Part shown: positions 1 through 3,906 of the stretch, in pieces
Layout of the letters: each line of letters opens with the position of its first letter
Numbering within the stretch: the stretch's first letter is position 1
Assembly: GCA_016928605.1 (NCBI GenBank)
Contig: JAFGKN010000135.1
Location: forward strand, 1 to 5,696
Origin: Planctomycetota bacterium
GTDB taxonomy: Bacteria; Planctomycetota; UBA8108
Reading direction: 5' to 3'
DNA length: 5,696 bases
Position numbers and translations under genes: made by a program
The notes under the pieces: model-generated
Told to the model about the DNA's origin: nothing
The model's input: the letters and a program-made list of their open reading frames with translations, nothing else
Database searches by the model: none

Positions 1-146
1 CTCCTCGAGATCCAGGTCGAGCTCCGGCCCAGTCCGCGCCGCGGCAGTCCGGCCACCGCCGAGCTCGGCCGCGTGCGCCTCCGCGGGCTGGCGTCAACCT
101 ACACATCTCCCGGCGGCGGGTCAACAGCGCGCGAGGAGCGCGATGA
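1..146 (+). CDS. Possible 3' end of an unidentified gene, frame uncertain
   Basis: Read from base 1, the first 31 or so codons all end in G or C or nearly so. They give a plausible alternating polar/hydrophobic strand (LLEIQVELRPSP, then TAELGRVRLRGL), which looks like a real coding segment and vaguely like the end of a beta-sandwich domain. That frame has no stop before base 3381, so it cannot end normally here. From about base 93 codon quality drops in this frame. The frame starting at base 3 (GVNLHISRRRV...) has a TGA at 144-146, directly against the hairpin at 147. A one-base indel around bases 70-95, real or from assembly, would join the two. No function is recognised. Alternatively, none of this is coding. 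Confidence 0.3.
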   Translation, partial: PRDPGRAPAQSAPRQSGHRRARPRAPPRAGVNLHISRRRVNSARGAR

Positions 147-193
147 CGACGAGAGCCGTCGAGCGCTCTCTGTGGGCTCGACGGCTCTCGTCG
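147..193. terminator. 18-bp perfect inverted repeat, probable bidirectional terminator
   Basis: Arm 147-164 (CGACGAGAGCCGTCGAGC) is the exact reverse complement of arm 176-193, with an 11-base loop at 165-175. The stem is long and GC-rich. It lies 71 bases beyond the stop codon of the repeat-protein gene (minus) and directly after a plus-strand TGA at 144-146, which is where a shared terminator between convergent genes would sit. Neither side has a T tract, so it is not a textbook intrinsic terminator. It could instead protect mRNA 3' ends or be a dispersed repeat element. Confidence 0.6.
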
Positions 194-264
194 CGGTGGT
201 CAGCGGCTGGCTCTCGCCGCCGCGTCTGGGGAAGGCGGACCGCCGTTCACTCTCAGCGGTTGCG

Positions 265-1191
265 TCACCTGCCGGTCGCTGGTCTGGCCTGAGCCGGTCG
301 GCTCGGCTGGCCGCGGCCGCGCGCCGCTGCGCCGCGTCCCTGCCCGCCGAGGGGAGCCTGTCCCTGCTGGAGGCGGTCGCAGACGCCGTCGCCGTCCTCA
401 TCGGCGAAGCCGGGGCCGCGTCCTGCGAAGCGCCCGCGTCCGGCGCCGCGACCCTGCCCGCCGAGGGGAGCCAGCCCCTGCTGGGCGCGGTCGCAGACGC
501 CGTCGCCGTCCTCATCGGCGAAGCCGGGTCCGCGTCCCGCGAAGCGCCCGCGTCCGGCGCCGCGTCCCTGTCCGCCGAGGGGAGGGAGCCCCTGCTGGGC
601 GCGGTCGCAGACGCCGTCGCCGTCCTCGTCGGCGAAGCCGGGGCCGCGACCGGCGAAGCGCCCGCGTCCGGCGCCGCGACCCTGCCCGCCGAGGGGAGGG
701 AGCCCCTGCTGGGCGCGGTCGCAGACGCCGTCGCCGTCCTCGTCGGCGAAGCCGGGTCCGCGTCCCGCGAAGCGTCCGCGTCCGGCGCCGAGTCCCTGTC
801 CGCCGAGTGGGGCCAGCCCCTGCTGGGCGCGGTCGCAGACGCCGTCGCCGTCCTCATCGGCGAAGCCGGGCCCGCGTCCCGCGAAGCGTCCGCGACCGGC
901 GCCGCGTCCCTGTCCGCCGAGTGGGGCCAGCCCCTGCTGGGCGCGGTCGCAGACGCCGTCGCCGTCCTCATCGGCGAAGCCGGGGCCGCGACCGGCGAAG
1001 CGTCCGCGGCCAGCTGCGGGAGCGACATCGGCCGCAGGTGCGCCCTTCTCTGGAGCGGACGCGGCTGTCGTCCGGCCGGGCGTGCGCACGCGGCGCTGGG
1101 GCGCATCCTGCGCCTCGACCAGGCTCGCGAGCAGGAGCCCTGCGCCGGCGACGATCGCCAGCAGATACATCTGTTTCAGTGGCTTGCGCAT
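265..1191 (-). CDS. Exported six-repeat protein, Arg/Gly and DxDGDGxCD motifs
   Basis: The protein has 308 residues and no recognised family name. Residues 1-27 form a clear Sec signal peptide: basic RKPLK, then a hydrophobic core of about 17 residues, then a V-E-A cleavage site before QDAP. Residues 28-60 are a Pro/Ala/Arg linker. Residues 61-288 are six tandem 38-residue units, and 289-308 a basic Arg/Pro/Gln tail. Each unit has an Arg/Gly/Phe stretch (GRGRFAGRGPGF), the acidic loop DEDGDGVCD and a Gln/Gly/Leu spacer. The loop matches the DxDxDG pattern of EF-hand, dockerin and thrombospondin type 3 calcium sites. It lacks the acidic twelfth residue of a true EF-hand, so the last type is nearer. 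Every unit has one Cys, and there are no others. The start is fixed by GAGGAGGT six bases upstream; the longer open frame upstream has no such support. The gene stands alone, divergent from the glycosidase-like gene, behind a candidate sigma-54 promoter. An extracellular or periplasmic calcium-binding or structural role is inference. Confidence 0.85.
   Translation of the reverse strand: MRKPLKQMYLLAIVAGAGLLLASLVEAQDAPQRRVRTPGRTTAASAPEKGAPAADVAPAAGRGRFAGRGPGFADEDGDGVCDRAQQGLAPLGGQGRGAGRGRFAGRGPGFADEDGDGVCDRAQQGLAPLGGQGLGAGRGRFAGRGPGFADEDGDGVCDRAQQGLPPLGGQGRGAGRGRFAGRGPGFADEDGDGVCDRAQQGLPPLGGQGRGAGRGRFAGRGPGFADEDGDGVCDRAQQGLAPLGGQGRGAGRGRFAGRGPGFADEDGDGVCDRLQQGQAPLGGQGRGAAARGRGQPSRPAQARPATGR
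328..1011 (-). repeat. Six tandem 114-bp units inside the repeat-protein gene
   Basis: The units have exactly equal length. The marker AGACGCCGTCGCCGTCCTC (plus strand) begins at 381, 495, 609, 723, 837 and 951, always 114 bases apart. In protein order the units are 898-1011, 784-897, 670-783, 556-669, 442-555 and 328-441. Protein differences are few: Ala or Pro at unit position 29, Leu for Arg at position 36 of unit 2, and RLQQGQ instead of RAQQGL in unit 6. The in-frame unit length allows copy-number change without frameshift. The array also keeps very long shadow frames open on the other strand. Confidence 0.97.
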
Positions 1192-1197
1192 GATCGT

Positions 1198-1205
1198 ACC
1201 TCCTC
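1198..1205 (-). promoter_or_regulatory. Strong ribosome binding site of the repeat-protein gene
   Basis: On the minus strand GAGGAGGT is followed by six bases and ATG (1191-1189). It is a near-perfect anti-16S match. It decides the start at 1191 over the in-frame start 230 codons upstream, and suggests strong translation. Confidence 0.9.
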
Positions 1206-1240
1206 TTCGCTGTCTTGCTGTCGGCTGTTTCGGTTTCGAT

Positions 1241-1257
1241 CCGGCGGGTATCGCCGG
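1241..1257. other. Small hairpin in the predicted 5' leader of the repeat-protein gene
   Basis: CCGGCG (1241-1246) pairs with CGCCGG (1252-1257) around a five-base loop. If transcription starts near 1277 on the minus strand, this GC-only 6-bp stem lies in the leader RNA, about 50 bases before the start codon. It could affect leader stability, but a stem this short is common by chance at this GC content. Confidence 0.35.
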
Positions 1258-1265
1258 CTCTTCGG

Positions 1266-1275
1266 AGACATGTCT
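1266..1275. promoter_or_regulatory. 10-bp palindrome AGACATGTCT by the predicted start site
   Basis: This is a perfect palindrome directly downstream of the transcription start expected from the sigma-54-like element (near 1277, minus strand). A dimeric repressor bound here would block initiation. No known operator is recognised, and chance remains possible. Confidence 0.3.
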
Positions 1276-1287
1276 GGTGATGGGTAC

Positions 1288-1303
1288 AGCAACTGGAGTG
1301 CCA
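1288..1303 (-). promoter_or_regulatory. Candidate sigma-54 (RpoN) -24/-12 promoter
   Basis: On the minus strand the sequence is TGGCAC-TCCAG-TTGCT. The consensus is TGGCAC, five bases (the first usually G), then TTGCA or TTGCT. Both elements match in full at the correct 12-base spacing between GG and GC; only the G after TGGCAC is replaced, by T. With the C of TTGC at -12 (base 1289), transcription would start near 1277. That leaves a leader of about 85 bases before the repeat-protein start. Sigma-54 promoters need an AAA+ enhancer-binding activator, usually bound 80-200 bases upstream, where the palindromes of this region lie. Confidence 0.65.
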
Positions 1304-1322
1304 GAGCGTGTCAGCTCCCTGG

Positions 1323-1347
1323 AGGCGCCAGGCGGCCCGCGGCGCCT
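1323..1347. other. GC-rich inverted repeat
   Basis: AGGCGCC (1323-1329) pairs with GGCGCCT (1341-1347) around an 11-base loop. It overlaps a second small inverted repeat, CTGTC-G-GACAG (1346-1356). Both lie between the sigma-54-like promoter and the first ACCCGGGT palindrome. They could be protein sites or chance structure. Confidence 0.3.
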
Positions 1348-1366
1348 GTCGGACAGCGCACAAACT

Positions 1367-1378
1367 GCACCCGGGTGC
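1367..1378. promoter_or_regulatory. Palindrome GCACCCGGGTGC, possible activator site 1
   Basis: This is a perfect 12-bp palindrome centred about 95 bases upstream of the predicted sigma-54 start site, the usual distance for an enhancer-binding protein. It shares the 8-bp core ACCCGGGT with a second palindrome at 1481-1492. A tandem 8-mer GGTGCGCA (1374-1389) begins within it. The cognate regulator is unknown. Confidence 0.45.
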
Positions 1379-1480
1379 GCAGGTGCGCAGAGTCTGCACA
1401 GCGGCTTCCGGGAAAGGCGCCTCGGGCGAGCCCCATCCGGGGACGGGCGGCGCGAGGCGCGAGAAGGCGGTCGCGGGCAT

Positions 1481-1492
1481 CGACCCGGGTCG
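1481..1492. promoter_or_regulatory. Palindrome CGACCCGGGTCG, possible activator site 2
   Basis: This perfect 12-bp palindrome has the same ACCCGGGT core as site 1. It is centred about 209 bases upstream of the predicted sigma-54 start and about 130 bases upstream of the divergent ATG at 1619, so it could serve either gene. Confidence 0.45.
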
Positions 1493-1517
1493 TCGGGAAT
1501 CCACCCGGTTCGTCGGG
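1483..1517 (+). repeat. 15-bp direct repeat with 20-bp period
   Basis: ACCCGGGTCGTCGGG (1483-1497) recurs at 1503-1517 with one change (G to T at the seventh base). The 20-base offset is about two helical turns, so both copies face the same side of the DNA, as cooperatively bound sites often do. The first copy overlaps palindrome 2. Confidence 0.6.
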
Positions 1518-1606
1518 CCGGGATCGAGCCGGGCTGTCGAAGGTTGCGGCTCGAGCGGCCGTCCGAGATGATCACCGGTGTTTCGGAACATCGTCTCGCC
1601 CGCAGC

Positions 1607-1612
1607 AGGGAG
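1607..1612 (+). promoter_or_regulatory. Ribosome binding site of the glycosidase-like gene
   Basis: AGGGAG is followed by six bases and ATG at 1619-1621. The spacing equals that of the divergent gene, and both starts share the context CGATCATG. It favours 1619 over an in-frame ATG at 1568, which has no comparable site and would put 17 polar residues before the signal peptide. Confidence 0.75.
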
Positions 1613-1618
1613 CCGATC

Positions 1619-3880
1619 ATGAACCAAGCCGCCCGGAGCACCCCGCTCCTCCACCTTCTTCTCGCCACCTCCCTCCTGCTCGTTCCCCTCCGCCCAGGTG
1701 CTGCCGAGGTCCACCCGCCCGAGCCTCCCGCGGCCCCGGCGGAGACGCTCGGCACTCGATCCGAGCCTCCCGCGGCCCGCGATCTCTTCAGCGACACGTG
1801 GGTCGGCACCGACGCCCTCGGCCGCGTCATCCCCGGCCACGACGAGGTCGGCCCGCCGCGGCCGGACCGCTTCGTCGGCATCTTCTACTTCCTCTGGCTC
1901 GGCGCGCATGTGAATGGAGGGCCCTACGATGTGAGCCGCATCCTCGCGGAGCATCCCGGCGCCATGGAGACGCCGACGAGCCCGCCGTGGGGACCTCTCG
2001 GCGCCATGCACCACTGGGGCGAGTCGATCTTCGGCTACTACCTCTCGCGCGACGGCTTCGTCCTTCGCCGCCACGCCCGCATGCTCGCCGACGCCGGCGT
2101 CGATGCGGTCTTCTTCGACGTCACGAACCAGATCACCTACCGGGAGAGCTACACGGCTCTGCTCCACGCCTTCGCCGAGGTGCGCTCGACGGGGCGCGAG
2201 GTGCCCAAGGTGGCCTTCCTCTGTCCCTTCTGGGATCCGGCGAGGGTCGTCGCCAAGCTCTGGAGCGAGCTCTACGAGCCGCGTCTCCATCCGGAGCTCT
2301 GGTTCGAGTGGGAGGGGAAGCCTCTCATCCTCGCCGACCCGGACCTGCTGGAGCCGGTCGAGGAGCATGGCCGGCACGACTCGCCGGTTCGCCTCGAGCC
2401 CGGCCATACCCTCGGCCAGTCGTTGCGCGTCGAGAAGCAGTTCATCTCGGCCGGCGGATGCTTCCCGACGTGGCGCGCCGAGGGCGCGGCGATGACGCTG
2501 AGCCTCCACCGCGACGGGCCCGGCGGCGAGCGGCTCGCGCGGCGGCGCTTCGAGAACGTCGGCGACAACGGCTGGCTCGAGGTGCGGTCGGAGGAGCCCC
2601 TGCCCGCCGGCACGTACTACCTGGAGATGTCGGATCCGGAGGGCACCGTCGGATGGTGGACTCATTCGAAGGACGCGATTCCCGGCGGCAGCGCCTATGT
2701 CGATGGCAAGCCGTCGGGAGGAGCCCGCACGCTCCGCATCCGCTTCTCGAGCGATCTCTCCGCGCGCCTCCGCTCCTTCTTCACGTTCCGCGCGCCGCAG
2801 CCCGACTACTTCCGCGGCCCGGCGAAGCCCGACATGTGGAGCTGGCTCGAGGTCTACCCGCAGCACGTCTTCAGGAACTCGCGGGGAGAGAAGGAGCAGA
2901 TGTCGGTCGGCGTGGCCCAGAACGCCGTGGGGGACAGGCTCGGCTCGATGAGCGAGCCCGGAGCTCGAGGGAGGAGCTACCACCGCGGCGCCGCGGACAC
3001 CTCGCCCGGCGCGGTGCTCCACGGCCACAACTTCGCGGAGCAGTTCGAGCGCGCGCTGCGCGAGGACCCGCGGATCATCTTCGTCACCGGCTGGAACGAG
3101 TGGATCGCGAGCCGGTTCGCGGAGTTTGGCGGGATCCGCCTTCCCGTGATGTTCGTCGACCAGTTCGACCAGGAGCACAGCCGCGACATCGAGCCGATGC
3201 GGGGCGGCCACGGCGACAGCTACTACTGCCAGCTCGTCTCGTACATCCGCCGCTACAAGGGCGCCCGGCGCCCCGAGCCGGCGAGCCCGCCCCGGACGAT
3301 CCGGCTCGACGGCGGATTCGAGCAGTGGAAGGATGTCCGGCCGGAGTACCGGGACGACATCGGCGATGTCGATCACCGTGACGGCTCCGGCTACAACGAC
3401 TGCGTCCGGTACATCACCCGCAGCGGGCGGAACGACATCGTCCTCGCGAAGGTCGCGCACGACGCGGACCATCTCTGCTTCTACGCGCGCGCACAAGACA
3501 CGCTCACTCCGCGGATCGGTCCGATGTGGATGCTCCTCCTCCTCGATGTCGACCGCGACCGCGGGACGGGCTGGGAGGGCTACGATTTCGTCGTGAACCG
3601 CGCCGCCGCGCGCGGCGGGAAGGCGGTCCTCGAGGAGAACACCGGCGGCGGCTGGACGTGGCGCGAGGCGGCGGAGGTGGAGCTGGCCGCCCGAGGATCC
3701 GAGCTCTGCCTCGCCATCCCGCGATCCGCCCTCGGCCCGCCGCTCGAGCGCGGCCCGCCGCGCATCGACTTCAAGTGGGCCGACAGCATCCCGGACGGAG
3801 GCGATCTCCTCCGGTTCTACATCGAGGGCGACGTCGCCCCCAACGGCCGCTTCAACTACCGCTACGAGGGCGCCGAGTGA
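1619..3880 (+). CDS. Exported GH71/GH99-like glycosidase with CBM9-like domain
   Basis: The protein has 753 residues. Residues 1-29 are a Sec signal peptide (hydrophobic LLHLLLATSLLLV, likely cleavage after PGAA), followed by a Pro/Ala-rich linker to about 55. Residues 80-260 and 374-545 look like a split TIM barrel of the GH71/GH99/WbsX kind. Visible markers are VGIFYFLWLG (86-95), MHHWGES (130-136), FFDVTN (165-170), PDMWSWLEVYPQ (405-416), VTGWNEW (489-495) and DQFDQEHSRDIEPM (514-527). Residues 262-373 form an inserted beta-rich segment (GGCFPTW, GTYYLEMSDPEG, GWW). Residues 561-753 resemble a CBM9-type sugar-binding sandwich, opening with LDGGFEQW. Known GH99 enzymes are endo-mannosidases/mannanases using two glutamates, in WNE and three residues later. 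Here the first is E494, but the later position is A497, so mechanism and substrate are open and it may act differently or only bind glycan. It likely works outside the cytoplasm. The gene ends 26 bases from the convergent macroglobulin gene. Family is fairly sure, activity is not. Confidence 0.85.
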   Translation: MNQAARSTPLLHLLLATSLLLVPLRPGAAEVHPPEPPAAPAETLGTRSEPPAARDLFSDTWVGTDALGRVIPGHDEVGPPRPDRFVGIFYFLWLGAHVNGGPYDVSRILAEHPGAMETPTSPPWGPLGAMHHWGESIFGYYLSRDGFVLRRHARMLADAGVDAVFFDVTNQITYRESYTALLHAFAEVRSTGREVPKVAFLCPFWDPARVVAKLWSELYEPRLHPELWFEWEGKPLILADPDLLEPVEEHGRHDSPVRLEPGHTLGQSLRVEKQFISAGGCFPTWRAEGAAMTLSLHRDGPGGERLARRRFENVGDNGWLEVRSEEPLPAGTYYLEMSDPEGTVGWWTHSKDAIPGGSAYVDGKPSGGARTLRIRFSSDLSARLRSFFTFRAPQPDYFRGPAKPDMWSWLEVYPQHVFRNSRGEKEQMSVGVAQNAVGDRLGSMSEPGARGRSYHRGAADTSPGAVLHGHNFAEQFERALREDPRIIFVTGWNEWIASRFAEFGGIRLPVMFVDQFDQEHSRDIEPMRGGHGDSYYCQLVSYIRRYKGARRPEPASPPRTIRLDGGFEQWKDVRPEYRDDIGDVDHRDGSGYNDCVRYITRSGRNDIVLAKVAHDADHLCFYARAQDTLTPRIGPMWMLLLLDVDRDRGTGWEGYDFVVNRAAARGGKAVLEENTGGGWTWREAAEVELAARGSELCLAIPRSALGPPLERGPPRIDFKWADSIPDGGDLLRFYIEGDVAPNGRFNYRYEGAE

Positions 3881-3906
3881 GCGGCGAAGAGACGCTGGTC
3901 GCCGCT
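3880..3906. terminator. Hairpin filling the gap between two convergent genes
   Basis: AGCGGCGA (3880-3887) pairs with TCGCCGCT (3899-3906), giving eight pairs around an 11-base loop. The stem begins on the last base of the TGA of the glycosidase-like gene and ends on the base before the stop of the macroglobulin gene, so it occupies the whole gap and can work in both directions. No strong T tract follows on either strand, so efficiency is uncertain. Confidence 0.6.

Larger units (their letters stand above)
1192..1618. other. 427-base divergent intergenic regulatory region
   Basis: No convincing gene lies here; the open frames crossing it are extensions of the flanking genes without start signals. 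It separates the two divergent start codons. It holds a sigma-54-like promoter (1288-1303, minus), small hairpins, two ACCCGGGT-centred palindromes, an 8-bp tandem repeat (GGTGCGCA at 1374-1381 and 1382-1389) and a 20-bp-spaced direct repeat. No good sigma-70 promoter was found for the plus-strand gene. Confidence 0.8.

Noticed and set aside
1..106. Minus-strand open frame from ATG at 106 leaving the window on the left
   Set aside because: It has no ribosome site, and its Arg/Gly composition is typical of antisense reading of G/C-ending codons.
328..1011. CRISPR-like array
   Set aside because: The 114-bp units are contiguous, in frame and translated within a gene with signal peptide and ribosome site. 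There are no unique spacers.
99..1106. 335-codon minus-strand open frame over the repeats
   Set aside because: Its repeats (ASPMRTATASATAPSRG-like) are the shifted-frame reading of the same 114-bp units. It has no signal peptide and no ribosome site; the frame from 1191 has both.
1308..1571. 87-codon open frame in the intergenic region
   Set aside because: It has no ribosome binding site, an Arg/Gly-rich composition, and it covers the palindromes and direct repeats.
1544..1571. Possible sigma-70 promoter for the plus gene (TTGCGG, 16 bases, GATGAT)
   Set aside because: Three and four of six bases match, which is expected by chance in 400 bases. No firm promoter call is made for the glycosidase-like gene.
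1568..1618. Upstream ATG start of the glycosidase-like gene
   Set aside because: It would add 17 mostly polar residues before the signal peptide, and the purine-rich site AGGGAG is correctly spaced only for the ATG at 1619.
73..3381. 1102-codon plus-strand open frame
   Set aside because: It runs antisense through the repeat gene and out of frame through the glycosidase-like gene. Its low-complexity Ala/Gly/Arg translation is a by-product of high GC and the 114-bp in-frame repeats. Only its first 90 or so bases may reflect a real gene end.
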